DNA of 64,000 bases, taken from NCBI RefSeq assembly GCF_000429085.1, contig NZ_AUBE01000001.1, forward strand, positions 372,001 to 436,000, written 5' to 3'. Below, piece by piece: positions 52,110 to 60,864 of this stretch (position 1 is its first letter; the number at the start of each line of letters is the position of its first letter). The notes beneath the pieces are model-generated. The model was not told the DNA's origin, did no database searches, and worked only from the letters and a program-made list of their open reading frames with translations. The translations under genes were made by a program, and so were the position numbers. This DNA is from Streptomyces flavidovirens DSM 40150 (GTDB taxonomy: Bacteria; Actinomycetota; Actinomycetes; Streptomycetales; Streptomycetaceae).

Positions 52110-54157
52110 CCGATGTCGCGGCCGTCCTTGCGCCAGACCGCCACCACCGACGGGCGGACGAGCTTGCCGGGTCCGTCCGGCCACGCCGACGCGGGCTTCT
52201 CGACGCTCGCGCCGTCGACCTCGCCCGGATGCTGGACCGAGACGAGAACGCGGCGGTCCTGGATGACCGGACCGCAGGTCTCCGCACCCTTCGGCACGGT
52301 CAGGAACTGCTTCAGCTCACCGCGACGCTCACCGCGCGTCGCCACACCGAACAGGCCGTCGTGGGAGCCGAGCTGGTTGCCGTCCGTGGAGAGCCACAGG
52401 TTGCCGTGCGGGTCGAAGGCCACGTTGTCCGGGCAGGAGATCGGGCTGACCCTGTCCTTCGGGAAGCCCGCGAAGTACGTCGCCGGGTCGTCCGGGTCGC
52501 CCGCGACCAGGAACAGCCGCCAGGCGAAGCCGTCCGACGCCGGGTCGTCCCAGTGCTCGGCCAGCTCCAGCACCTGGCCGTGCTTGTTGCGGTTGCGCGG
52601 GTTGGCCTCGTCGGCGCCCGCCTTGCCGGTCTTGCCGCGGTCGGTGTTGTTCGTGAGCGCGACGTACACGCGGCCGGTGCGAGGGCTCGGCTCGACGTCC
52701 TCCGGGCGGTCCATCTTGGTCGCGCCGACCTTGTCGCCCGCGACGCGGGTGAAGACGTACACCTCTTCGGCGGTCATGCCGGGGACGTGCGAGGTCTTAC
52801 CGGTGGCGAGCGGGATCCACACGCCGCTGCCGTCGAACTCGCCGTCGTTGGGGAGCTTGCCCGTGCCGTCGATCTCGGTGGCGGGGCTGTCGCCGGTGAG
52901 CTTGGCGACGTACAGCGTGCCCTCGTCGAGGAGGGTGAGGTTGTGCTCGCGGGCGGCCCGCGAGGTGCCCTTCTTCATCCGCTTCGACGACACGAACTTG
53001 TAGAAGTAGTCGAAGCGCTCGTCGTCGCCCATGTAGACGACGGGGCGGCCGTCGGCGGTCAGGCGGGGCTGTGCGGCCTCGTGCTTGAAGCGGCCGAGCG
53101 CGGTGTGCTTGCGGGGCGTGGAGTCGGGGTCGTACGGGTCGAGCTCGACGACCCAGCCCTGACGGTGGGGCTCGTTCGGCTCCTGCTTGACGTCGAAGCG
53201 CTTGTCGAAGAGCTCCCACTTGCGCTCGGTGGCGCCGGTGGAGATGCCGTAGCGCTTGTCGGTGGCGCTGGAGCCGTTGGCGAAGTACTGGTTGAAGTTC
53301 TCCTCGCCGTGGAGCGTGGTGCCCCAGGGGGTGGTGCCGCCGGCGCAGTTGTTGAGCGTGCCGAGGACCTTCGTGCCGGTCGGGTCGGCGGACGTCTTCA
53401 GGAGGTCGCTGCCGGCGGCCGGGCCGGTCAGCCTGAAGACGGAGGTCGTGTGGAGGCGACGGTTCAGGTGGTGGCGGGTGACCGGCGTGAGCTTGCCGGA
53501 CTTGCGCTCCTCCTGGACGACGACGACGGACAGGCCGTGCGCGGCCCAGGCGGTCTCGACCTGCTCGCGGGTGGGCTTGGCCGGGTCGTACCCCTTGAAC
53601 ATCAGGATCTCGTCCGTGTACTCGTGATTGGCCACGAGTACCTGGCGGCCGTGCTCGCCGGGCAGCGGGAGCAGGGAGAGGAAGTCGTTGTTGTAGCCGA
53701 ACTGGCCGGCCTGCGCCTTGGCGGACTGCTTGTCCGGGTTGAAGGCGGGCGCGCCGCGCAGGATCGGCTCCCCCCAGCGGATGACGACGTTCTGGGCGTA
53801 GCCGTCGGGGATGGTGACGGCGTCGGCGGTGTTGGGCGCGACAGGCGCGAAGCGGAGCCCGCGGGCGCCGTCCGTCCGGCCGGCCGGGGGCTTACGCGTG
53901 CTCCCGGCGGCCACGGCCCGGGGCGTGCCGGGGCCGGCGAGGGCCGAGGTCCCGGCGGCTGCTGCGACGGTCACCACGGCGGCGGCGCGCATCATCGATC
54001 GTCTCGACAGAGCGCCGGCTATGACGTCACCGGCGTACTCGTTGTCGCTGGTGTTCGGGACGTCCTGGAAACAGGCGTCTCCGCACCGGTAGCGGCAGGT
54101 CAGCGCGGAGCGCCCACCCGAGTGCGGCGAGTTGAGCAGCGGCAGCAGATTGCGCAC
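52103..54157 (-). CDS. phoX: PhoX-type secreted alkaline phosphatase
   Basis: 684 aa. A long N-terminal region (about 1-50) precedes a twin-arginine signal LSRRSMMRAAAVVTVAA, so folded protein is exported by Tat. The DUF839/PhoX domain follows: NNDFLSLLPLP, LVANHEYTDE, LNNCAGGTTPWGTTLHGEEN, NEPHRQGWVVELDPYDPDS, ALGRFKHEAA, YMGDDERFDYFYKFVS, MDRPEDVEPSPRTGRVYVAL and CPDNVAFDPHGNLWLSTDG. These supply the Ca/Fe site ligands (Cys, Glu, Asp, His). It releases phosphate from organic esters when phosphate is scarce. GTG 54157 has GGAGG 5 bases upstream. A PHO box lies about 125-145 bases before the start. Confidence 0.95.
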   Translation of the reverse strand: MRNLLPLLNSPHSGGRSALTCRYRCGDACFQDVPNTSDNEYAGDVIAGALSRRSMMRAAAVVTVAAAAGTSALAGPGTPRAVAAGSTRKPPAGRTDGARGLRFAPVAPNTADAVTIPDGYAQNVVIRWGEPILRGAPAFNPDKQSAKAQAGQFGYNNDFLSLLPLPGEHGRQVLVANHEYTDEILMFKGYDPAKPTREQVETAWAAHGLSVVVVQEERKSGKLTPVTRHHLNRRLHTTSVFRLTGPAAGSDLLKTSADPTGTKVLGTLNNCAGGTTPWGTTLHGEENFNQYFANGSSATDKRYGISTGATERKWELFDKRFDVKQEPNEPHRQGWVVELDPYDPDSTPRKHTALGRFKHEAAQPRLTADGRPVVYMGDDERFDYFYKFVSSKRMKKGTSRAAREHNLTLLDEGTLYVAKLTGDSPATEIDGTGKLPNDGEFDGSGVWIPLATGKTSHVPGMTAEEVYVFTRVAGDKVGATKMDRPEDVEPSPRTGRVYVALTNNTDRGKTGKAGADEANPRNRNKHGQVLELAEHWDDPASDGFAWRLFLVAGDPDDPATYFAGFPKDRVSPISCPDNVAFDPHGNLWLSTDGNQLGSHDGLFGVATRGERRGELKQFLTVPKGAETCGPVIQDRRVLVSVQHPGEVDGASVEKPASAWPDGPGKLVRPSVVAVWRKDGRDIGV

Positions 54158-54280
54158 GGACCCCTCCATATGGGCTGTGGCTGTACGGGCTGTGGTGCGG
54201 CGCGCCCTGCGCCGACACGGTGGGTCGGAATGTCTCCGGCCGTGACGTTAGGGGCGTACGTGCGCGTTCCGGCAGCCTTG

Positions 54281-54299
54281 GGGTGAACGTGAGGTGAAT
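54281..54299 (-). promoter_or_regulatory. PHO box (PhoP binding site) upstream of phoX
   Basis: On the minus strand the sequence reads ATTCACCTCACGTTCACCCC: two 11-base direct repeat units, the second with the exact GTTCACC core and the first with ATTCACC. That is the Streptomyces PHO box layout. Oriented toward phoX. It also lies 47 bases before the start of the plus-strand barstar gene. Confidence 0.75.
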
Positions 54300-54345
54300 G
54301 GGGGACGGCCGGGCGGAAGTTGACTTGACGGCTAGGCTCCGGCTC

Positions 54346-54678
54346 ATGCGCGACGACGAGGCCGATGACCTGACGGACGACCGCGGCGATCACCTCAAGG
54401 TGGACCTGCGGGGCCTGCCGCTCGACTCACTCGACGACTTCTGGGACGCGGTGGCCGGGCCGTGCGGGCTGCCGGAGTGGTTCGGGCGGAATCTCGACGC
54501 CTGGTGGGACACGATCGAGACGCGTGGCGTCTCGGAAGTGATCGACGCGCATGAGACTTTGGTGGTACGGGCCGACGCGGCCGGTCTCTTCGCGCCGGGC
54601 CGGCCGGAGGGGGCGCGTTTGGCATCGGTGTTCGCCGATGCGAGCCGCGCGCGCCTGGAAGTGGAACGGCACGGCTGA
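54346..54678 (+). CDS. Barstar-family ribonuclease inhibitor
   Basis: 110 aa. VDLRGLPLDSLDDFWDAVA, GPCGLPEWFGRNLDAWWDTI, then a region with LVVRADAAGLFAPG: the signature beta-helix-helix of barstar, with the inhibitory helix containing Asp/Trp residues (FGRNLDAWWD). Barstars neutralise barnase-like secreted RNases; no such RNase is in the neighbourhood. ATG 54346; an upstream in-frame GTG at 54298 is possible. Divergent from phoX. Confidence 0.9.
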   Translation: MRDDEADDLTDDRGDHLKVDLRGLPLDSLDDFWDAVAGPCGLPEWFGRNLDAWWDTIETRGVSEVIDAHETLVVRADAAGLFAPGRPEGARLASVFADASRARLEVERHG

Positions 54679-54791
54679 CCCTCCCGAAGATCGGCGGGCG
54701 GGGCCGCTAACCTTACGTGTCCGCCCTGGCCAGGGATCATCCGCCGGGTGCGGGCGTGCATCGCACCCAACTCATGCGAAAGGCCTCGCCC

Positions 54792-56687
54792 ATGGGCATT
54801 CGGAGCTTGCTGCGCAAGGTGTTCGGACGCGATCGAGCGGAGAGCAACGAGCAGCCGCCGGCACGGGAGACCTCGGCGGCAGCTTCCGTTCCGTCCCAGG
54901 CCGAACGTAAGCCGGACCCGGCCACCGCGCCGGAACCGGAATCCGCAACCGCCGAGGCCAGGGAGACGGTGGCGTCGGTACCTGCCCCGGCCCAGGCCCC
55001 GGTCAACGAGGAGGAGGCGTCGGCCACGGCGACCGCGGCGGAGCAGCCGGCCAGGAAGTCGACGCCGGGTATCGCGTCGGACCTGGTGGCGGCGGCCTTC
55101 GACAATCCGTCCGCGTCCCGTACGAAGACCCCCGCACCGGGACCGAACGTCCCGGCCCAGTCCACCCCGTCCACCCCGAAGCCCTCGGCCCCGGCCCCGG
55201 TCCCGTCGCAGCCCACCGGGGAATCCAACACCCCGCCGATCGCAGCCGCAGGCAAGGAAGCCGCCGCAGAGGTCGCAGCTCCGGCCCCGGCCGACACCGA
55301 GCCGCAGGCCGACGCCGAGTCGGTCGCGGAACCCACCGCGAGCGCTGACGCCACCCCGGAAACCAAGCCCGCCACGAAGGCCACGGCGGCCGCCGAGACG
55401 GAGGCGGAGCCGACCGCCGAGGTCACGGCCGAAGCCAAGCCCGAGCCGACCGCAGCCGCAGCCGCAGGCGCAGGTGAGGAAGCCGCCGCAGAGGTGGCAG
55501 CTCCGGCCCCGGCCGGCACCGAGCCGCAGGCCGAGGCCGAGCCGGTCGCGGAACCCACCGCGACCGCCGACGCCACCCCGGAAACCGAGCCCGCCACGAA
55601 GGCCACGGCCGCCGCTGAGACAGAAACGGAGCCGACCGCCGAGGTCACGGCCGAAGCCGAGCCCGAGGCCAAGCCCGAGCCGACCGCAGCCGCAGCCGCA
55701 GGTGAGGAAGCCGCCGCAGAGGTGGCAGCTCCGGCCCCGGCCGACGCCGAGCCGGAGGCCGAGCCGACCGCCGAGGTCACGGCCGAGCCCGAGCCGGTCG
55801 CCACCGAGGCCGCCCCGGCCACGGCCGGCATCGAGCCGGAGACGGTCACGTCCGAGGCCGCCAAGGGTGAGCCGGTCGCGGAGACCGAGCCCGAGGCCGA
55901 GCCGCAGCTCACCGTTGCGGCCGTCGCCGTACCGGAAACGCACACCGAGCCGGAGGCAGAGCCCTCCGCCGGGCCGACCGCCGAGGTCGCGGCTGAGTCG
56001 GTCGCGGGCCGTGCGGAGGCGGTGGGTGGGGAGGCCGCGGTTTCGCTTGGGGATGTCGAGTCGCGGGCGCCCGCGCTCGTCGCGCACTACGCGGCCGCCG
56101 GTGCCGCACTCGGTGCCGCGCAGTTGCACGGGACGCGGGCGGACGTCTACCTGGTCCTCGACCGGTCGGGGTCCATGCGGCCGTTCTACAAGGACGGCAG
56201 CGCCCAGCACCTCGCCGACCGGACGCTCGCCCTCGCCGCCCACCTCGACGAGAACGCCGCCGTACACGTCGTCTTCTTCTCGACCGACATCGACGGCACC
56301 GTCGACGTCAGCCTCGACGCGTACGAAGGTCTCGTGGACAAGGCGCACGCCGCCATCGGGCACATGGGGCGTACGAGCTACCACCGCGCCGTCGAAGAGG
56401 TCGTCGCGCACCACGAGAAGTCCGGCAGCGGCCGCCCCGCTCTGGTGGTGTTCCAGACGGACGGCGCCCCCGACGCCAAGGGACCGGCCAAGCAGGCCCT
56501 GGCCGACGCCGCCGGCAAGCCGCTGTTCTGGCAGTTCGTCGCGTTCGGTGAGCACGACGCCAAGGGCTTCGACTTCCTGCGGAAGCTCGACGTCCCGAAC
56601 GCCGCGTTCTTCCACGCCGGCCCCGCCCCGCGCAAGGTCGCGGACGCCGAGCTGTACGCGCAGTTGGTCACCGGCCTCAAGGCGTAA
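54792..56687 (+). CDS. Repeat-rich protein with C-terminal von Willebrand factor A domain (TerF/TerY-like)
   Basis: 631 aa. Begins [17 protein letters not shown], with a basic start and no signal. Residues about 25-420 are an Ala/Pro/Glu/Thr-rich acidic region with about 74-residue repeats. The VWA domain (about 440-631) has the MIDAS motif [66 protein letters not shown] and [11 protein letters not shown]. In tellurium-resistance systems VWA proteins of this kind work with TerD proteins. No ter genes are adjacent. Start ATG 54792 or ATG 54774. Confidence 0.87.
   Translation: MGIRSLLRKVFGRDRAESNEQPPARETSAAASVPSQAERKPDPATAPEPESATAEARETVASVPAPAQAPVNEEEASATATAAEQPARKSTPGIASDLVAAAFDNPSASRTKTPAPGPNVPAQSTPSTPKPSAPAPVPSQPTGESNTPPIAAAGKEAAAEVAAPAPADTEPQADAESVAEPTASADATPETKPATKATAAAETEAEPTAEVTAEAKPEPTAAAAAGAGEEAAAEVAAPAPAGTEPQAEAEPVAEPTATADATPETEPATKATAAAETETEPTAEVTAEAEPEAKPEPTAAAAAGEEAAAEVAAPAPADAEPEAEPTAEVTAEPEPVATEAAPATAGIEPETVTSEAAKGEPVAETEPEAEPQLTVAAVAVPETHTEPEAEPSAGPTAEVAAESVAGRAEAVGGEAAVSLGDVESRAPALVAHYAAAGAALGAAQLHGTRADVYLVLDRSGSMRPFYKDGSAQHLADRTLALAAHLDENAAVHVVFFSTDIDGTVDVSLDAYEGLVDKAHAAIGHMGRTSYHRAVEEVVAHHEKSGSGRPALVVFQTDGAPDAKGPAKQALADAAGKPLFWQFVAFGEHDAKGFDFLRKLDVPNAAFFHAGPAPRKVADAELYAQLVTGLKA
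55257..55790 (+). repeat. Large tandem repeat, unit about 222-228 bp, within the VWA gene
   Basis: Units starting GAAGCCGCCGCAGAGGT at 55257, 55479 and 55707 (222 and 228 bases apart; the third is partial). Each codes for about 74-76 residues rich in A, P, E and T. The copies are nearly identical over long stretches, so the array is likely to change in number by recombination. Confidence 0.85.
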
Positions 56688-56700
56688 GCAGCACGCGCCA

Positions 56701-56747
56701 CGGCGAAGGCGGTGCGGGTCCCCCTGGGACCGGCACCGCCTTCGCCG
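56701..56747. terminator. Terminator hairpin after the VWA gene
   Basis: CGGCGAAGGCGGTGC (56701-56715) is perfectly complementary to GCACCGCCTTCGCCG (56733-56747), with a further inner GGTCC/GGACC pairing. It is 14 bases after the VWA stop. Confidence 0.9.
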
Positions 56748-56805
56748 TCTCACCCCCCGGTTACGCGTGTGAGTGGATCATCCATGGACCGTTAGGATTT
56801 CGCCC

Positions 56806-58425
56806 ATGGCGGCCACTGGATCCGAGAAGCAGGGGACGAACGAAGGCGCGAAGGCCTTCTACGTATCGACCCCCATTTACTACGTCAACGACGCTCCTCA
56901 CCTGGGCCACGCCTACACGACCGTTGCAGGGGACGTGCTCACGCGCTGGCACCGTCAGCGCGGCGAGAAGGTGTGGTACCTCACCGGCACGGACGAGCAC
57001 GGTCAGAAGATCATGCGCACTGCCGAGGCGAACGGGGTCTCGCCCCAGGAGTGGTGCGACAAGCTCGTGGAGGAGGCCTGGCGGCCCCTCTGGGAGCACC
57101 TGAACATCGCGAACGACGACTTCATCCGTACGACGGAGAAGCGGCACACGGACCGTGTGCAGGAGTTCGTGCAGGACCTGTACGACAAGGGTGAGATCTA
57201 CAAGGGCGGGTACGAAGGCCCGTACTGCGTGGGCTGCGAGGAGTACAAGCTCCCCGGCGACCTCATCGAGACCGAGGACGGCACCAAGCTGTGCCCCGTC
57301 CACAAGAAGCCGGTGGAGATCCTCAAGGAGGAGAACTACTTCTTCAAGCTGAGCGAGTACGGCCCGAAGCTCCTCGATTTCTACGAGCAGAACCCCGGCT
57401 TCATCCAGCCGGAGTCCGCCCGCAACGAGGTCCTGAGCTTCGTCAGGCAGGGCCTGCAGGACCTGTCGATCTCCCGTTCCACCTTCGACTGGGGCATCCC
57501 GATCCCGTGGGACGACAAGCACGTCATCTACGTGTGGGTCGACGCGCTCCTCAACTACGCGACGGCCGTCGGCTACGGCGCGAACCAGGCGAAGTTCGAC
57601 GAGACGTTCCCGGCCAACGTGCACCTGGTCGGCAAGGACATCCTGCGCTTCCACGCGGTGATCTGGCCGGCCATGCTGATGGCGCAGGGCCTGCCGGTGC
57701 CGGGCAAGGTCGCGGCCAACGGCTGGCTGATGGTCGGCGGCGAGAAGATGTCGAAGTCGAACCTGACCGGCATCAAGCCGCAGGACCTGACCTCCCACTT
57801 CGGTGTGGACGCCTACCGCTGGTACTTCCTGCGGGCGATCGCGTTCGGCAGTGACGGCTCCTTCTCGTGGGAGGACTTCACCGCCCGCTACACCTCCGAG
57901 CTGGCCAACGACTACGGCAACCTGGCCTCGCGCGTCGCGGCCATGGTCGGCAAGTACTTCGAGGGCGCCCTGCCGGCGGCCACGGTGCCGGGTGACGCGG
58001 AGAAGGCCGTCCAGGACGGCCTGAGCAAGGCGGTCGCCGAGGCGGACCGGAAGATCGGCGAGGAGCTGGACTTCCAGGGCGGCATCCTGGCGATCTTCGA
58101 CTTCGTGAAGCAGGTCAACGGCTACATCACGGAGCAGGAGCCCTGGAAGGTCGCCAAAGACACCTCCGAGGAGGGCCGGGCGCGTCTGGCGACGATCCTC
58201 TACACCGCCGCGGAGTCGCTGCGCGCGGTCGCGGTCCTGCTGAACCCGGTCATGCCGGAGACGTCCCAGAAGCTGTGGGACTCCCTCGGCGCGGAGCCCG
58301 TACTGGGCGCGCTCGCGGACCAGCCGCTCCAGGAGGCGGCCGACTGGGGCCGGCTCCGGCAGGGCGTGACGGTGACGAAGGGCGCGGTGCTCTTCCCCCG
58401 CCTCGAGGAGCCGAAGAAGGTGTAA
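56806..58425 (+). CDS. metG: Methionyl-tRNA synthetase
   Basis: 539 aa class I aminoacyl-tRNA synthetase; charges tRNA(Met) for initiation and elongation. Start ATG 56806 (AGGA 7 bases upstream). Seen: STPIYYVNDAPHLGHAYTTV (HIGH motif as HLGH), zinc region YCVGCEEYKLPGDLIE with CPVHKKP, IYVWVDALLNY, GWLMVGGEKMSKSNLTG (KMSKS), and the anticodon-binding helical domain after 380 (WEDFTARYTSELANDYGNLA). No C-terminal tRNA-binding extension. Clearly intact and housekeeping. Confidence 0.98.
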   Translation: MAATGSEKQGTNEGAKAFYVSTPIYYVNDAPHLGHAYTTVAGDVLTRWHRQRGEKVWYLTGTDEHGQKIMRTAEANGVSPQEWCDKLVEEAWRPLWEHLNIANDDFIRTTEKRHTDRVQEFVQDLYDKGEIYKGGYEGPYCVGCEEYKLPGDLIETEDGTKLCPVHKKPVEILKEENYFFKLSEYGPKLLDFYEQNPGFIQPESARNEVLSFVRQGLQDLSISRSTFDWGIPIPWDDKHVIYVWVDALLNYATAVGYGANQAKFDETFPANVHLVGKDILRFHAVIWPAMLMAQGLPVPGKVAANGWLMVGGEKMSKSNLTGIKPQDLTSHFGVDAYRWYFLRAIAFGSDGSFSWEDFTARYTSELANDYGNLASRVAAMVGKYFEGALPAATVPGDAEKAVQDGLSKAVAEADRKIGEELDFQGGILAIFDFVKQVNGYITEQEPWKVAKDTSEEGRARLATILYTAAESLRAVAVLLNPVMPETSQKLWDSLGAEPVLGALADQPLQEAADWGRLRQGVTVTKGAVLFPRLEEPKKV

Positions 58426-58443
58426 TCGGAACAGGAGCTTCCG

Positions 58444-58490
58444 CGCGGCGGGGCCGGTCTGGGACACTCTCCCGGACCGGCCCCGCCGCG
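58444..58490. terminator. Terminator hairpin after metG
   Basis: CGCGGCGGGGCCGGTC (58444-58459) is fully complementary to GACCGGCCCCGCCGCG (58475-58490): a 16-bp stem with a 15-base loop, itself able to pair TGGGA with TCCCG-like bases. Starts 19 bases after the metG stop. Confidence 0.92.
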
Positions 58491-58529
58491 TTGTCCGCAC
58501 ATACGCGCGGGCAGGGCGGGCAGGGCGCC

Positions 58530-58568
58530 CGGATGCGGTTCCCATGCCACTGGCATGTGCCGCATCCG
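58530..58568 (+). other. Structured element upstream of the wall-polymer-like gene
   Basis: Two nested stems: CGGATGCGG (58530-58538) with CCGCATCCG (58560-58568), and inside it CATGCC (58543-58548) with GGCATG (58552-58557), loop of 3 bases, internal bulges of 4 and 2. It lies in the 312-base gap between metG and the gene at 58738, where I see no gene. It could be part of the 5' leader of that gene or a second terminator; no known riboswitch is recognised. Confidence 0.6.
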
Positions 58569-58737
58569 TGGTGATTGCCGTCCGCGGCGCGTCGTGACGA
58601 CGCCCGAGCACGGCATACGGTCACCCGCCGACCCCCCACCGCCGCTGCCGCCCCACCCCCACGCGGACGCGCCGACGCGGCTCCCCAGAACGGCTTCCCC
58701 CGGCCGATCACCTCTCCCCGCCAGGAGTCCACTCACC

Positions 58738-60822
58738 ATGCTCTCCGCCGGACCGTCCCCCCGCCGCATCAAGCAGCTCGCCGCGCTGCTCGCGATGGCA
58801 GCCGCGTTCTGCGCGCAGCTGCTCGGCGCTCTGCTGGCCCAGGTGCCGGTGTTCGTCACCGCTGCCGCCGCCGGCCTCGCCCTCGATCTGTACCTGCGGC
58901 ACCGGCAGCCCCTGCTGCTCTCGGTGCTGAGCAGAATCCGCTTCGACGTCACCGTCCGGCAACTGCTGCGCGACATGCTGATCCTGCTCGGCCTGCTGCG
59001 CATCGACGGCATCGATCCGCTGCGCGAGCAGGCTCCCCTGACCGTCGCGCTGCTCCTCGTCTACGCACTGCACTTCGCCTGCCAGGCCATCGCGGTGCTG
59101 GTCCGGCGCACCCGCACGCTGCCCGTCGTCACCCGCAACATCGACACCTCGGCGCTGCGGCTGCGCGCCGCTCCGCCGCGCCTCCTGGCCCGCCGCCCGG
59201 GCCACCGGCTGCTGACCTTCTCGGCGCCCGCCACGACGGGACTGCTCGTCACCGCCGTGACCGGGGACCTGCACGGCGGCGCCGCCGGCATCGGCGTCTC
59301 CCTCCTGCTGATGGCGGCCGGAACCGTCCACCTGGCCACGTGGCTGCTGCCGGGCAAGCGCCCCGCGAACACCGAGCAGACCCTGGAGTGGCTGGACACC
59401 TGGCTCGCGGAGTACCGGCCGACCGTGGCGATGTACTTCTCCGGCGGCACCTCGTCGGCGTACCAGGCGAACATGTGGCTCTCCACGCTCGCCGCACTGG
59501 ACGGCAAACCGCTGATCGTGCTGCGCGAACGCTTCATGGTGCAGAAGATCCAGGCCACGGACGTGCCCATCCTCTGCATCCCACGCGTCTCGCACCTGTT
59601 CGCCCTGGAGAACTCGACGCTGGCGATGATGCTGCACCCGGCGAACTCAGGTAAGACCTCGCAGGTGCTGCGCATCCCCTCCATCAAGCACGCCTTCACC
59701 AACCACGGCGAGAGCGACAAGCTGTCCAGCTGCAACCCGTACGCCAAGGCGTACGACGAGGTGTGGGTGGCGGGCCCGGCGGCCCGTGAGCGCTACCGGC
59801 TCGCCGAGATAGGCGTCGACGACAACGACGTGGTGGAGGTGGGCCGCCCGCAGCTGGCCCCGATCCAGCCCTGGACGGGCGCTCCCGAGAGCACGTACAC
59901 GACGGTGCTGTACGCACCCACCTGGGAGGGCTGGGACGGCAACCCCCGCAACACCTCGGTCGTCCTGGCCGGCGAGAACCTCGTCCGCGCGCTCCTGGAC
60001 GACGAGGGCGTACGGCTGCTCTACAAGCCGCACCCGATGACCGGCTCCGTCGACCCGGCAGCCGGCGCGGCGGACCGGCGCATCCGGGCGCTGATCACCG
60101 AGGCCGCCGCCAGGCGCTCCGGTCCCCGCCCCGACCTGGAGGCGGTGGCCGAAGCCGCCCGCCGCAGGGCCGAGCTCGACCGGCTCACCAGCAGCGACTT
60201 GCGGGCCGGGGCCGACGAGCTGGAGCGGATGATGCTCCAGGGCAGGCCCGAGGAGGGCCGCGCGGCGCTCGTCGCGGCGGCCACGGAGGCCTGGGAGGAG
60301 GCGTACTGGGCGTCGTTCCCCGAGTGGGAGCACCAGATCGTCGTCACCCCGAGCCTCGGCCTCTACAGCTGCTTCAACCAGGCCCACCTGCTGATCAGCG
60401 ATGTGTCGAGCGTGGTGTCGGACTACCTGCACAGCGAGAAGCCGTACGCCGTGACCAACACCAGCGGCATGACGGAGGCGGACTTCCGGGCGAGCTTCCC
60501 GACCGTGCGCGCCGCCACCGTCCTCACCCCCGACGCGTCCGGCGTCCCGGAACTCCTGGAGTCCGTACGCCACCCGGAGAAGGACCCCCACAAGGAGGCC
60601 CGCGCGGAGCTGAAGGCGCACCTCCTCGGCCCCTGCGACCCGCCCTCCCTGGTCCGCTTCAACGCGGCCGCCCTCGCCCTGTGCGCCGAGGCCGACGAAC
60701 GCCGCGCTCTCATGACGGCCGGCCTCATGTCGGTGATCCCGAGTCAGCGCGGGCCCGGCGAGGACACGCCGGCGGAGCTGGAGCCCGGCGCGGGCGGCTC
60801 GCCGGAGCCGGCCAACGCGTAG
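58738..60822 (+). CDS. Membrane protein with CDP-glycerol/teichoic-acid-type glycosyltransferase-like C-terminal domain
   Basis: 694 aa. N-terminal 200 residues with about six hydrophobic segments (LAALLAMAAAFCAQLLGALL, LTVALLLVYALHFACQAIAV, GIGVSLLLMAAGTVHLATWL). Then a GT-B-like domain (about 220-660): IPSIKHAFTNHGESDKLSSC, EVWVAGPAARERY, TTVLYAPTWEGWD, RLLYKPHP, and HLLISDVSSVVSDYLHSEKP, all typical of CDP-glycerol glycerophosphotransferase (TagF/TagB-like) enzymes that build wall polymers. Fusion with a membrane part is unusual for Gram-positive Tag enzymes. AGGAG lies 10 bases before ATG 58738. Function is by analogy. Confidence 0.85.
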   Translation: MLSAGPSPRRIKQLAALLAMAAAFCAQLLGALLAQVPVFVTAAAAGLALDLYLRHRQPLLLSVLSRIRFDVTVRQLLRDMLILLGLLRIDGIDPLREQAPLTVALLLVYALHFACQAIAVLVRRTRTLPVVTRNIDTSALRLRAAPPRLLARRPGHRLLTFSAPATTGLLVTAVTGDLHGGAAGIGVSLLLMAAGTVHLATWLLPGKRPANTEQTLEWLDTWLAEYRPTVAMYFSGGTSSAYQANMWLSTLAALDGKPLIVLRERFMVQKIQATDVPILCIPRVSHLFALENSTLAMMLHPANSGKTSQVLRIPSIKHAFTNHGESDKLSSCNPYAKAYDEVWVAGPAARERYRLAEIGVDDNDVVEVGRPQLAPIQPWTGAPESTYTTVLYAPTWEGWDGNPRNTSVVLAGENLVRALLDDEGVRLLYKPHPMTGSVDPAAGAADRRIRALITEAAARRSGPRPDLEAVAEAARRRAELDRLTSSDLRAGADELERMMLQGRPEEGRAALVAAATEAWEEAYWASFPEWEHQIVVTPSLGLYSCFNQAHLLISDVSSVVSDYLHSEKPYAVTNTSGMTEADFRASFPTVRAATVLTPDASGVPELLESVRHPEKDPHKEARAELKAHLLGPCDPPSLVRFNAAALALCAEADERRALMTAGLMSVIPSQRGPGEDTPAELEPGAGGSPEPANA

Positions 60823-60864
60823 GGCCGGACGCCGGTGGGGGCGGGCGGCCGGGACCGCCCGTCC

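Noticed and set aside
54717..54791. N-terminal extension of the VWA protein ([17 protein letters not shown]...)
   Set aside because: No SD upstream of 54717; [12 protein letters not shown] at 54792 looks like a natural start.
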